DNA of 64,000 bases from Ziziphus jujuba (GCF_031755915.1 NC_083388.1:8307001-8371000), one strand, 5' to 3'; shown: positions 43,962 through 56,259, numbered from the stretch's first letter. Notes: a model not told the origin generated them from the sequence alone. Translations and numbers: made by a program.

Positions 43962-46900
43962 TTAATTGAAAATGACAATAGGACTTCTGACACTATGAGT
44001 ACCATCAGACCAGATGATTGATGAAGACAGCAGAGTTTTATTAACTGCAGATCCTCTAACAGTCACATTAAAAGTCTTCACTTCGTTGAGGGATTTAAAC
44101 GAAAGAACTCCAGGCACCACTTTAACATCGAGTTTTGGATTTCCTGCAACTTTTGCTTTGTAAGTGGAGGTTGCAAGGCCAACATTTTTCACTCTTCTAT
44201 GAAACTCAACTTTAAATGTCCCATTGTTTTCAATTTGAAAGGCAAGAGAAGGATAATTCAGATCCTTGGGCTCATAAGAAACTTTGGGGCAAGTGTTATT
44301 AGAATCACCCGAGATAAGCTTTATTCTTTCCTCGGTATAGCCAATGCCACATAGAAACTTTGTGTAATCCGCTTGAGTAATTTCATATACAAGTCCAGGA
44401 TCAATGGCTTTCACAGGATTAACATGCCCAGCTCCATAACCAAATTCGCTGTCAGAACTTTGAGTACTATTCATGACCCAAGCTATAACCAACACAGAAA
44501 AAAAATTGAAACAAATAAGTTACAATGAGAGTAGTTGTTAAGTCAATAACATAAAATTAACAAAGTAACACATTGTAACATGTTGATGAAAGAGTTATGT
44601 GAATGAGAAAATATATACCAGTTGTCATAAGAGCTGATTTTATGGCGGAAGGAGACCAGTTCGGGTGAAAGGATTTAACATATGCAGCTGATCCGGCAAC
44701 ATGAGGGCAAGCCATGGATGTTCCAGATATTATACTGTACTTTACCCTCCTTGTGTCATCAAGGGAAGACGAAGGTGTAGCTACAGGTGAATAAGCAGCC
44801 AATATATCTATCCCCGGAGCTGCTATATCTGGCTGCAGAACAATTAAGTAACACATAGCAAAATTCCATGAAAATGAAAAGGATTGATCTGCAGAAACAA
44901 AATGACAAAAATGGATTCTTAGAAAAATATATACCTTCAAAATATCAGGCGTAATGTCATTTGGCCCTCGTGAAGAGAAGGAAGCGACTCTAGGAGCAAC
45001 AGAGTCTATTACGCCTTCACTTTTCAATATTTTTGCTTGAGGGTTCCTATCAAGAAAATATAGAGAAACCTGAACAAAAATTTAAGAAGCAAACACAATT
45101 AACCACAAAGATTTCATTGCCTAAATAAGGGAATAGATACAGTACTCATACTTTGAGGAATCATAGTAGGTCTGGACAGCAGTATAGTCTTCAGAGCTTA
45201 AACCTGATGAAGGATATTGTTCAATGAAGGCAGTATCAACTGCCACTTTTTTAAAGTATATTATACCGGTGGCATTACCTACACCCCCACCTGGTGATTG
45301 ATCACATAACAAAATCTTTCCCTTCACAGCAGTCTGATTTAGGCAGGATTGAGAACAGGTCCTGAAAATTTACAAATATATATTAAGACGTTTTATCTTC
45401 TATCATTATTGCTGTGCTTCAAAGGGCTAATGGGAATATGCCATTACCTGACCTCACTTTCAAGGCAGAGACCATTTGAAGCTTTTGCACCATATACTAG
45501 AGGAAACCTCGTACCATTCAATGTGAAAGCATTAACTGTATTTCCCTGCATTACACATAATACGCTCATGTTTTCATGACAAATCATAACATATATATTA
45601 TTAGTGATGAAAGTTAATGTAGGGTAAAATGAGATGTACGAGCAGAGTCTTTCCATTGCCAAGAACAGCCTTGGCTACAATTCGTCTATCTGTGCTGCTT
45701 GCTGCTACTGACATTATCCATGGTGCTACACTTGTAACAGACCGATCCACAGGACCAGAGTTGCCAGCAGAATTTACAGTCAGTACTCCTTTCTTCAATC
45801 CATGAAAAGCACCAATTGCTATAGGATCTTCATCATAAGGAACTGAAAAATCACCCCCAATTGAGATTGTGATGATGTCAACTCCATCAGCAATAGCATC
45901 GTCAAGACCAGCCAAGATACTTTCTACACTGCACCCTCCTACATCGCAGACTTTATAAACAGCAATTCTTGCAGAAGGAACAGCTCCTTTTGCAGTGCCT
46001 TTTGCTATTCCAAAGAAGCTAGCATCTTTTACAGCATTTCCAGCTGCTGTTGAGGCTGTATGGGATCCATGTCCTATTGTATCCCTTGCATCAATAATTG
46101 ATACTTCTGCTGATTGGTAATTCCGAGCTCCAATGATTTTGCTGTGAAATATAGATTAATTGCTTCATATGATTGATAAGATTTCTATGTGTAACAAATT
46201 AAATAAGGAGCTGTAAAAATTTTATGAAAGTGTCGCTGAAGGCTAAACGAAATAGAGAATAGAGGAGAAAACAGGCAAATACTTGTTGCATGTGAAATTG
46301 GCACCACCACTGCAGACTCCTTTCCACTTCTTTGGGGGAGGACCAAAATCTTCATCACTAAAGCTATCCGATTCAGGCCAAATTCCACTGTCTAGAACAC
46401 CGATTATAACATCACTCTCAGCAGTGGTGTTTCTTTTCGTTTTGCTGTTGAGACCAATGAAGTCCCAAGATCTTGTTGTTTGAAGTTTAAGATTGCTATT
46501 AGGGAATACAGAAACTACGCCCTTCATCTCTGCAAATCAAGGTTTAGCATTTCTTCTTGTTAATTACACACATAAATCTATGTTATTGTATGTGTGTAGA
46601 TATATAAATATGTTGTTTCTTTAAAAACTAATGGCAATAAGAGTCTGAAAAAGTGAGATGGAGTACGTATATACCAGCAATCCTTTGTCTTTCAGTACCA
46701 GTAAGTTTGGCTGCAAAGCCATTGAAACTCCTTTTGTAACTCTTAACTAAAGAGTTTTCCACACTACTGCTCGTATCGAAATAAATTAATCCAGTAAGAA
46801 AGTGGAAAATGGAGAATGTAGAGAGAAACTAAATGATCATTACAAAAGGCTGGAAACTATATTAAGTTGAGCTGCAATTGATTATATATTATATACTTTG

Positions 46901-47264
46901 TGAAAAAATTATTACCCGCCCTGAAGAATTCCTTGTAGTAGACTTATGTGGTTAGCTGTTGGTGAGTACACCGGATCATCAGGAAGTGACCCCATGTACA
47001 CAATATATTCCTGCATCGCCATCATCATTATTATTACCATCATCATAGCATTTACATTCGATTGCTAATGGCACATAAAAATTGGACACTACATAGTTTT
47101 TACTTATCATTGTCAAGCAGTACTAGCCAAGAAAATGAGTGTTGGATAAAAAAAATACTTGCCTTTCTATCATCTTTTTCGATGGCTCTGCATGTTAAGC
47201 TCGCGGAGATCATGAAAATGGAAATCAACAAAGGATAAAACACAAGAGATTCACACTTTCCCAT
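43962..47264 (-). CDS. Subtilase H, secreted subtilisin-like protease (intact)
   Basis: Ten exons, 47163-47264, 46916-47010, 46675-46769, 46283-46529, 45640-46141, 45448-45545, 45152-45361, 44935-45046, 44619-44832 and 43962-44482, total 2196 bases, a 731-residue protein without stops. The signal peptide is [19 protein letters not shown]. The I9 propeptide is followed by Asp ([13 protein letters not shown] instead of DTG, still within the family pattern), His (GHGSHTAS), Asn (SAGNSG) and Ser ([12 protein letters not shown]). The PA insert and the C-terminus ending PIVIFN are complete. The intron 1 donor is a textbook GC site, AG|GCAAGT. An in-frame run of ATG codons precedes exon 2. It is a close paralog of F and G. 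It should be an active apoplastic protease; the substrate is not predictable. Confidence 0.93.
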
Positions 47265-47318
47265 TTTTTTATTTTGACCAATATATTTGTCACATTTCTT
47301 GATTACTGACAATGAACA

Positions 47319-47325
47319 ATTTATA
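47319..47325 (-). promoter_or_regulatory. TATA box of subtilase H
   Basis: TATAAAT on the minus strand about 55 bases before the ATG at 47264. Confidence 0.6.
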
Positions 47326-47329
47326 CTGT

Positions 47330-48363
47330 CAAGATTCAAGAAAATAATATTATCATCACAATATCATTATGTACCCAGGTTTTATTTCCATCAATGGACT
47401 AAATGCGTTTTTGGAATTACAGAAACAATTTACTTTATTAAAATCCCGTAACTTCCATATCTGTTTTTTTTTTTTTTTTTATTATTTTTTTTAGATCAAT
47501 TTCCATATCCGATTTATGGGATATATAATAAGCACATTAACTTTCCGTTGTTTATATTTTCTCTTTTCTTATTATATTATTATTATTATTATTATTATTT
47601 TTTTTTTTTTTGTGATTTGGATTCCAAACTAGCTGTTTTATTTTCATAGATGCTAACAAAATCTCAAGTCAATGAATTTGTTCCAAATAAGAAAAAAATG
47701 TTTTAAATTCAAAAAAAAAAAAAAAACAAGTTTTATATTTTTCTTTTTTTAGTATTGTATTTGTCACTAATTTGACCATCTTAAATGGGATCTTGGGGTG
47801 TCAATTGTTAGTTGGCAGCATTTAAAGCATTTTTTTTGCCTATGACTATACTGAAAACCAGACCTACATGGGGAGGAAATCTTGTAAAGCAAAAAGCAGA
47901 TTAATATTTGTGTTTATGGGCTTGGTCTAGTAGTAAAATAATTGGTTATTTACCATTGAAAATATATCTTCAGGCCCAGGTCTCCTCTTTTTAGTTTGGA
48001 ATATATTGTAATATTCGTCTACTTCTTTTAACTCCTAGCATTTCTATTTATTTTTTATACAAGTCTTAATAATTCAAAAATAAATAAACAAATAATGAGA
48101 AAAAGAAGTCTTGATGAAGTTTGTATTCCCATCCAAGATAATAATTAACAAAACAAAAAAATGAATTTGATGTGTAAATAAAAATTTACAGGTATACAAT
48201 GACACACTAACTAAAATTCAAATTCAAATTCCATAATTATAAATCAAACAAAGAACATTATTCAAAGGTGGATTAAAAAGATGGTACTCATGCAAAATTA
48301 TTTCCTTTTTTTTTTCTTTTTTTTCTTTTTCCTTTTCGTTGAGTGCCTATGTACATATGGTGT
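47330..48363. other. Spacer upstream of subtilase H
   Basis: Poly-T (47467-47480), (ATT)n (47574-47600) and poly-A tracts. CCAAACTAGCTG and AATCTCAAGTCAA near 47624-47670 match the upstream regions of the other units. No gene seen. Confidence 0.5.
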
Positions 48364-48750
48364 CACTACAAAAAAGGAATTAAAAAAAAAATAAAAAAAT
48401 AAAAAATAAAAAAAACTCAACGATTAACCACAAATGAATAAGGGTTACTAGGTATAAGCATTTGTGACCATAAAAAGTATCACTAAATTTTGTATGTTCA
48501 TTTTTTAGGCTGATAATATAAAATCAAGCACTAAAGTCAAGGGCAGCCTTTAGTGTAAAAATAGAGATGGACTAGCCACAAAAAAATTTCATGATTAAAT
48601 TATATCTTTTGTCACTAAAATAATGTTTAACTTGTAGCTTGGTTAATGATATACCTTCATCACCCAAAAAAAAAAAAAAAAGGTTCAAGTTGACTTTCGC
48701 TAAAATGTTTTATTGGCAACACAATTTAGTGACAGCTTTTGTAGCAAAAT
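48364..48750. mobile_element. Non-autonomous CACTA-like element
   Basis: Starts CACTACAAAAAAGGAATT, the typical CACTA terminus, and ends near GCTTTTGTAGC, its approximate complement. About 385 bp without coding sequence. A related decayed copy lies at 43300-43670, at the matching place downstream of the next unit, so the insertion predates the duplication of these units. Confidence 0.55.
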
Positions 48751-50331
48751 TTTGGGTGGTACTTGGCTTTGCCAAAAGATCTCTTTTTGTAATCTAGAGT
48801 AAAGTATTTAGGAATTCTAAACCAGAACAATTTCCATTCTTGGAAAGCAGATATTGTTAAATATAGTATTCTGTATCAAACTTGTTTTAAGGTTTTTGAT
48901 AAAATCAATTAGTGTATGCAAATGCAACTTATAAGGTAAAGAAACATAAATGTTATTGGATACTTATAAAACAAAGTAAAAATACATATAATAATTGTGC
49001 TTTTCCTTTTGGATCTGACGTTTTATCAGCTCAATTAAAAATGACAATATGACTTCTTACACTATGGGCACCATCAGACCAATGATCGATGAAGACAGCA
49101 TATTTATTGACCATAGATCCTTTAACATTCACATTAATAGTCATCTCCTCATTCGGGGATTTCAAGGAAAGAACTTCAGGCACCACTTTATCATTGAGTT
49201 TTGAATTTCCGGTAACTTTTGTTTTGAAAGTGGAGGTTGCAAGGCTCAACATTCTTCACTCTTCTATGAAATTCAATTTTAAATGACCCATTAGTTTAAA
49301 TTTCAAAGGCAAGATAAGGATAATTCAGATCCTTGGGCTTATGAGGAACTTTGGGGCAAGTGCTATTAGAATCACCAGAGAAAAGCTTTATTCTGTCCTC
49401 AGTATAGCCAATGCCACAAATAAACTTTATATAATCCTCTTGAGAAATTTCATACAGAAGCCCAGGATCAACGGCTTTCACAGGATTAAGATGCCCAGCT
49501 CCATAACCAAATTTGCTGTCGGAACTTTGAGTACTGTTCTTGACCCAAGTTATCACCAACAAAAAGGGAGGGGGAAAAAAAAATCGTTACAAATAACAAT
49601 TTACAATTAGACTAGTTGTTAAGTCAATATCATAAAATCAACAACTTCAAAAATTTAAGTAACACATTGTAATATGTTGATGAAAGAGTTATATGAATGA
49701 GAAAAATATGTACCAGTTGTCATAAGAGCTGATTTAATGGCAGAAGGAGACCAACTAGGGTGAAATGGTTTAACATATGCAGCTGCTCCAGCAACATGGT
49801 GGAGGTTTCAGATACTATATGGTACTTAACCCTCCCTAGCTTTGTCAAACAGGAAAGGTGAAGGATTAGCTCCAGGTGAATATGAACCCATGATATTTAT
49901 CCCCGGAGCTGCTATATCTGGCTTCACCACATTTTAAGTATAACATAAGCACAATTACATAAAAATTGAAACACGAAAACAGAATGAGAGAAAACGGATT
50001 CTCAGAAAAACATATATACCTTCAAAATATCTGGCGTAATGTCATTTGGCCCCCATGAAAAGAACTAAGCAACTCTAGGAGCAGCAGAATCTATTATGCT
50101 TGCACTTTTCAATACGTTTCCGTTAGGATTCCTATAAAACTAGAAAATATAAAAAATTAAAAAAAAAATTAAAAAGAAAAAAACTTGAACAATATTTGAT
50201 AAGCAAACACAATTAACCACATATATTTCAACCTCAATTTGAGAATAGATATAGTACTCATACTTTGTGGAATTGTAGTAGGTCTGGACAGCTGTGAAGT
50301 CTTTAGAGATCAAACGTGCCGAAGGAAATAT

Positions 50332-50355
50332 TGTTGTAAATATATTATGAAAAGG

Positions 50356-50425
<70 letters not shown>

Positions 50426-50902
50426 GTCTATATATATGTGGAATAAAATTGCAAATACAAATACAGGAAATTGACAAAATAAAATTGAGAACCTGTATAT
50501 CTTTAGATTTGATCAACTATGTGGTACCACAATCTTCTTTAGATAATTTTCATCTCATCGGTGTAGATGATATCCCGACGGTTATCTCCCAAGATACAAC
50601 GGATTCTGAAACCTTGGATTCAGCACCACCAAGATTTTCCCTCGAACTTTCGGTGCACATTTGCTTTACCACAATACTGGACCAAAAATTGCAGAAAACT
50701 AATTTTTTCTATTTTCCAAAAAGAGTTCACGGAGGAGAGGAAAAAATTCAATGAAAAAACCAATTAATTTACCCCTATTTTTCTTCTTTTTCCTTTTTCC
50801 TTATTCCAAAAACCCAAAAATGGAAATCATTAAAGCAAGCCATTAATGGCCCAATTAAAACCCACTAATTCAAAATCATTCAAACCAAATAAATACAAAA
50901 CA
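50332..50902 (-). repeat. LTR of a Copia-like element (left copy)
   Basis: Matches 55510-56055 over its whole length, apart from a longer (TA)n tract at 50358-50422. Plus-strand ends are TGTTGTAAA and AAATACAAAACA, so it is TG...CA in either direction. The gag fragment beside it is on the minus strand, making this the 3' LTR. The copies differ at roughly one site in ten by eye, so the insertion is old. Confidence 0.75.
50362..50422. repeat. (TA)n microsatellite in LTR
   Basis: About 30 TA units; the sister LTR has a shorter run at 55536-55567, so the tract has changed length since insertion. Confidence 0.85.
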
Positions 50903-51210
50903 TAGCATCATATAGGTCATTCAGGACATAATTCTGACATAAATAATCAAAATTCTTCCATGCATCCACCGCCAACAGAGTCTCTTTGTCACTCTCTTTA
51001 CTACTTTGTGTTGCACCTTCAGTCAGAAACCTCCCAAGGCCCGACATAGTTAAATAGAATAACATTTTCTATTGCCACCTCTTAAAATTAGCCCCATCGA
51101 ACTTCTCAAGTCTTTCTGCATAACTTGCAAGAGGAAGCATTTGAAACATAGGAATCTGAGTAGGCACTTGTGTAGCAGGTACACCTCCACTCGCTATTTC
51201 TGGATAATCA
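50903..51210 (-). pseudogene. Copia gag fragment
   Basis: Minus-strand gag remnant: MLPLASYAERLEKFDGANF, then FKRWQ followed by a stop, then KMLFYLTMSGLGRFLTEG, and DAWKNFDYLCQNYVLNDL. These match the N-terminal half of a Copia capsid. It runs straight into the LTR at 50902, so the rest of gag and all of pol are missing. It explains the orientation of the flanking LTRs. Confidence 0.7.
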
Positions 51211-51359
51211 CAAAAAATAGAAACCAATTAATTGTTATTTTCTATCTCAACAAACTAATTAAAACTAATTTCCAAAAGAAAAATACAAAAAATGTGATTT
51301 TTAGGGTTTCTGTATACACCACAAAATTATTGTATACACTCACAAAATTGCTTTATACA

Positions 51360-51560
51360 CCCACCATGGCTAACATCATCAATTATACAATGATGACATC
51401 ATCACTAACGTAACTGTTACTAATATGGCAGATGTGGCATCCACGACACATCATCACTAAGCTTACATGGCAATGCCACATCATCAATCATGTTGACATG
51501 TCATACATGCCACATCATCGATATCCGATATGGCAGCCACCACATGTCAACCTTGGCTGA
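51360..51560. repeat. Cluster of short inverted ACATG/CACATCATC motifs
   Basis: GCCACATCATC, TGACATGTCATAC, GATATGGCAGCC and similar words recur in both orientations over 200 bp. Related to the cluster at 53110-53520. Confidence 0.5.
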
Positions 51561-53860
51561 TGTTGTAACACCCCGTCCCAAAGTACATCGGAATTTTGCA
51601 TGTTGACCATCGACCGAGTGGGTCAAAATTTTAACTTTTTCTTCTGTATGAAATTTCATGTTAACTGAGGCACCATTGCAAAGTACGTATCATTCCGAGT
51701 TCATAGACTGGTAGCATGTCGAAATCATAGCTACCGTTTAAAAGTTATGCTCAAGGCAAGTTGCAGTTCAAGCTATCCAAGGGTGCCAAGTTTGACTTTT
51801 TATTTAGGTGGAATTTTGATTTGACTCTTATATGGTTGTAAAGTACTCGTTGATACGAGTCTACAGACTAGCGGCACACCTAATTTAGATACCGGATTAA
51901 AAAGTTATGGACTCGCAAAGTTTTTCACATACAATATTATTTTATACTATTTTATTTTAATGGTGTTGTTGTGAAAAATGTGCACCACGTGTCAAGCTCT
52001 TAGCCTATCCTGTGAGTTCACAGTGGCACCCACAGGATGGCTTCTTATTTGCTCAAACCCCGTGTGTAAGCCGTGTGAAAAGAGAGAGAGAGCGGGGAGG
52101 AGAGAGAGAGAGAGAAGCCACCTCCCACGGCCACTCTCTGCTCACCGTCTTCTGCCCTTTTTATCCTTACACCCACCCGACCACCACCTTGCCCCTTCCA
52201 TTTCTGACCAGCCCACCAAATCTCATAGCCACCTGACTGCCGATGCGCTCAGATCGGGGCATTTTCTAGCAGCGGTGTCGAAAACTTCGCACCTAGATTT
52301 CCCCCCAATCTGGCCTCCGTTTGCCTCACCGTCGGTCCCATCAGTTCACTGTCCTTCGATCTACTTGTCTTCCAAAAATCACGGCCAATGGCCACCAGAT
52401 GCACCGCCGGCAGTGATGGGTTCTGGTGACCACAGCGGCTCGTCGGAAACCTATTTCCGGTAAGTTTTCAGTTGCACCGCCCATCTTTTCCCACTAATTC
52501 CGACCCCCTGAACCCAGATATGAGGTCGGTTTCCTCCAACTTGCAGCAGTTTGTGAGATCTGAGGATATAAAAACCGACACCTTTCCGATGAGATTCTAG
52601 CCACCTCGGGTTTGATCTACGAAAAGTAAGACCAGATCCATAATTCTCGTTTCACAACCTTCGATTCGGTATATCATTTGTAAATTTTGGTTGTCGTTTG
52701 TGTGCGCTCCCTGGGTACCCATTTGGGAGTTATCTGATTCAAATATTAATATAATTAGTTTTGTGTATTGTGGATATTTTAGGTGCACGTGTGGGTAATG
52801 GAGTTGATCCTGTAGAGGATCTCGATTGATACACGTGCTTGAGGTGAGTGACCCACCTTTAAAACTATTTTTGGGTGATTAGTTATATTTATTTTGTGTT
52901 AATTTAATATTTAGAAAATATGTTCATGTGGTGGAATTTATTTATAATTGTAGTAAGGTGGAGGAATAAGGTGGTACATATGGAAGTGTGTTTTCAGTGT
53001 AGGAAATTTATGGTAAATCCAACCCTTAAGGGACATATTACGAATTTTCCATTGGAAGGTCTGGTAGGATTTCCATTGGATCAGGACTTGTCTAGGGTTC
53101 CAGTGAGAGATCTTGGATGGGTCCTAACAGACATGGTGTCCGCCACATGTCCACTCGGTTGACATGGCAATAGACGTGTCAGCTGACGTGGCAGTAGACG
53201 TGTCTGCTGACGTCTCACGAGATTGTCCACGTGGCTGCACATGTGATGCCGTAACATGGCCAAAATATCTCACCATCAGAGTCCAACACATGCCACATGT
53301 ATCAGGTTGACATGTGATGATGGCATGACATGTGGCATCGTCGGGGGTCAACAAGTGTCACTTACAATAGGTCGACACATGTCATCTTTGAGAGCTCAAC
53401 ACGTGGCACAACAACTGGTTGACACGTGGCCCCGCGACTGTGTGACATGTGGCCTCGCCACTCTGCGCCATTTGTCGTCACCTCATTGGAACACGTGGCA
53501 AACCAATTGTCAGTTGGGCCGGTTTTCTCATGGACTTGGGTTTGAAATGGGCTAGGTCTTGAGCTGAATAGTAGCCTGTTCTAGCCATGTGTTGGGCTTT
53601 GAAACTGGGTTAGGTCCATCAGAATTAAAAATTCAGGCCCACCAACCCAGCAACCTACCTATACCCGTTTTTCTGACCCATTAATTCATTTTCTGACCAG
53701 TCTTCAACCTCCAACCGGGTCGATTTTGACCCATTTTACTGGTAAATGAGTCAGCTAAGCCAGTTCAAATTTTTCATCAATTTATTCACTGTTCCAACAC
53801 TGGAAAGTTGTCAAAAAACCACCAAAAATTTTAGAATTTCATGGGCATTCATATTTTTTA
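51555..53860 (+). mobile_element. Gypsy-like LTR or leader sequence, non-coding
   Basis: Begins near TGTTGTAACACCCCGTCCC and GACCATCGACCGAGTGGGTC, a start common to a class of plant Gypsy-type LTRs (from memory of the type, not a search). It is GC-richer than its surroundings, with GA repeats at 52078-52114. A 161-codon frame (51978-52463) has low-complexity composition and no known domain; I do not call it a gene. No gag or pol was recognised. The right side is interrupted by the TIR element at 53861. Confidence 0.42.
53110..53520. repeat. Dense cluster of ACGTGGC/ACATGTGG motifs
   Basis: More than a dozen copies of CACGTGGC, ACATGTGG, GACGTGTC and variants lie in both orientations in about 410 bp, for example CCACGTGG near 53228, CACGTGGC near 53400 and CACGTGGC near 53491. 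Many contain the ACGT core recognised by plant bZIP factors. Confidence 0.65.
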
Positions 53861-55216
53861 GGGATATTGGCTGCTATGCTCCCCGAAATTTATTAAGGTT
53901 GATACATTGCACCCTAAACTTTTTTTCCTGGCATTATGCACCCTAAACTTCCTTTTCCTTTGCACCGTTGATTCTTCTATCAAAAATGCTTAACAGAATG
54001 AACATGTGCTGCACACATGATCATCAAGCAAGGATAGATCAGGTCATTTTACTGTCCTAATTCTTTTCCCTATTCACCAAAGTGCATGAATTTCCTTCTT
54101 CAACAGCAACAGAGGGAAACTCAAAGGTAAAAGAAATTCTTTTTACTTAGCATTCAAAGTCTAAAGTTTTGCTTGACTTTATTGAATTTTTTTTTTTTTT
54201 TTTTTTTTGGTTTTATGTGTAGAGCTATGGTAGCTTTGATGATGGGTGCTGATGATTTGCACAAGTTCAGAAGATCTCACCTTGAAAGGAATGATTTTTC
54301 GATGAATGGTACTACTGGAATGGTGAATCCAGCTTTTAGGCAAATTTATTTGACTTTCCCAGCTGAAAGCATTTTTAAAGAGGAAGATGTTTCAAATTAT
54401 TTCAGGTTCTATTATCTTAAAATGGATTTATGGGTTCTTTTTTCTTTTTTGCTTCAATGGATTATTATTCAATATACTGATTTTTTTTTTTTTTCAATTG
54501 AAGCATTTATGGACCAGTTCAAGATGTGAGAATCCCATACCAGCAAAAAAGAATGTTTGGATTTATGACTTTTGTCTACCAAGAAACCGTGAAGCTTATC
54601 TTGGCTAAAGGAAACCCTCATTTTATTGGTGACGCTAGAGTTCTTGTTAAGCCTTACAAAGAGAAAGGCAAAGTCCAGGACAAGTACAAGCAGATTCTGA
54701 AAGCTTTTGATCTGTTTTTCTCTTTTATGTTGTCAGCAAAATAGTGAACTTTTTTGTTGCAAAAGCTAATTTATTTTTTCTTTTTCTTTTTTTTTTTTAT
54801 CTTGTGATTTTCCAGGAAACAGCAGCAACAACAAGTTGAAAGAGGAGGTTTTTCACCTTGTGGTACCCTAACTAGTTTGGATTCTAGAGACCCATATGAT
54901 CTTCAACCTGGTAAGCAAAAACCCAGAAAAAAAAATTAAATCTTTTGTCTGTTTATAGCATTCGAAAGTGGATTTTCTTTTTTAACACGTGGTTTTCTAT
55001 ATTTATGAGAAAAATGGCATTCAAACCATTTTTGACACGATCTACCCTTGCTTGATGATCACATGTGCAACATGTGGTCATTCCGTTAAACATTTTTGAC
55101 AAAGAATCAATGGTGCAAGGGAAAAGGACGTTTGGAGTGCATAATGCCAGGAAAAAAAGTTTAAGGTGCAATGTGTCAACCCCAATAAAATTTAGGGTGC
55201 ATAGCTGCCAATATCC
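53861..55216. mobile_element. Pack-MULE-like element with captured gene fragment
   Basis: Long terminal inverted repeats of about 189 bp (53861-54049 and 55028-55216). They begin GGGATATTGGCTGCTATG and end in the matching complement CATAGCTGCCAATATCC. Between them lies about 980 bp holding three exons of a plant CCCH/RRM gene and no transposase. Long TIRs plus a captured intron-containing gene piece are the pattern of Mutator-type Pack-MULEs. Flanks are T-rich, so the expected 8-9 bp target duplication is ambiguous. Confidence 0.75.
54224..54903 (+). pseudogene. Captured fragment of a CCCH-zinc-finger/RRM RNA-binding protein gene
   Basis: Three exon pieces separated by introns. Piece 1 (54224-54404): [20 protein letters not shown] to [20 protein letters not shown]. 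Piece 2 (about 54504-54698): [19 protein letters not shown] then [12 protein letters not shown] and [11 protein letters not shown], the rest of an RRM fold. Piece 3 (about 54817-54911): KQQQQQVERGGFSPCGTL. This matches the region after the CCCH finger in plant proteins that combine a CCCH finger with an RRM (recalled from Arabidopsis family members, not searched). The finger, the start and the end of the gene are absent. Intron 1 looks spliceable; the donor after piece 2 seems to have lost its GT. The parent gene should lie elsewhere in the genome. Confidence 0.8.
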
Positions 55217-55509
55217 TTATTTTTTTTAAAAATTTATTATTTAAAACAAAATGAATATCAGCCCAAAAAATTCAAAACCACGGGAAAATTTTTTTCCTTC
55301 AAAACCATTACAAACAAATAGATCAAATCATGGGCATGTAATTTTTTTTTAAAACATTGAAACATGCCCATCACAAAATCTACATGAGTTTGAAGCCAAA
55401 ACAAATTTTTTTTTCCCCCTTTCCACCCAAAGCACATATCTAAAAAATAATTAAATATAACCAAAATTTCCACATACATAAACATATATATCGGAAATTG
55501 TCTTAAGAT

Positions 55510-55531
55510 TGTTGTAAAAATATTATGAAAA

Positions 55532-55570
<39 letters not shown>

Positions 55571-56055
55571 GAATAAAATTGCAAATACAAATAGAGGAAA
55601 TTGACAAAATAAGATTGAGAACCTGTATGTCCTTAGATTTGATCTGCTGGTTGAAATATAGTCCAAGGCCTGTGTGGTACCATAGTTTCCTTAAGACAAT
55701 TTTTATCCCACCAGTGCAGATGTTTTCCTCAAGGTTGTCTCCCAGGATACAACAAATTCTGAAACCTTAGACTCGTCACCACCAAGATTTCCCCTCAAAC
55801 ATTCGGTGCACCTTTGCTTTACCACACTACTAGATCAAAAATTGCAGAAAACTAATTTTCTCTATTTTCCAAAATGAGTTCACGGAGGAGAGGAAAAAAT
55901 TCAATGAAAAAACCAATTAATTCACCCCTATTTCTCTTCTTTTTCCTTTTTCCTTATTCCAAAAACCCAAAAACAGAAATCATTAAACCAAGCCATTAAT
56001 GGCCCAATTAAAGCCCACTAATTCAAAATCATTCAAACCAAATAAATACAAAACT
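55510..56055 (-). repeat. LTR of a Copia-like element (right copy)
   Basis: Partner of 50332-50902. Begins TGTTGTAAAAATATT and ends AATACAAAAC, lacking the last base(s) of the sister. It abuts subtilase exon 7 sequence at 56056. The target duplication expected at the outer edges is not visible, so a small deletion probably occurred. Confidence 0.75.
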
Positions 56056-56167
56056 AAAGGATTATGAACCGCCAATGTTTTATAGTATATTACACCAGCT
56101 GGAACAACTAAACATGGATTTGGTGCTTGATCTAGCAATTTATCACATAAAATAATCTTTCCCTTCA

Positions 56168-56246
56168 GTAGCTATATTTTATTTTCCTTTCTCCTTTCCT
56201 TTCTCCACCGAAAGTATCCCACAATATCTCTCAATAAATTCTATCA
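56168..56246 (+). repeat. Truncated left LTR (R-U5 only)
   Basis: Only the last 79 bp of the LTR, from GTAGCTATATTTT to TTCTATCA. It corresponds to 60605-60682 of the right LTR. The missing part equals U3 including its TATA box. Confidence 0.8.
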
Positions 56247-56247
56247 G

Positions 56248-56259
56248 TGTTATCAGAGC
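56248..56259 (+). other. Copia primer-binding site (tRNA-iMet)
   Basis: TGTTATCAGAGC, one mismatch from the standard TGGTATCAGAGC, directly after the LTR end. Confidence 0.8.

Noticed and set aside
50239..50754. 171-codon plus-strand frame with long Ile-Tyr repeat
   Set aside because: It is the (TA)n microsatellite of an LTR read as protein, overlapping subtilase exon 7 on the other strand.
51978..52463. 161-codon plus-strand frame
   Set aside because: Low-complexity Ser/Pro/His/Arg composition, partly a GA microsatellite, and no domain recognised. It lies in an LTR-like non-coding block.
53861..55216. Functional CCCH/RRM gene
   Set aside because: No start, no zinc finger, no end, and a damaged donor after the second piece; it is bracketed by inverted repeats, so it is a captured fragment.
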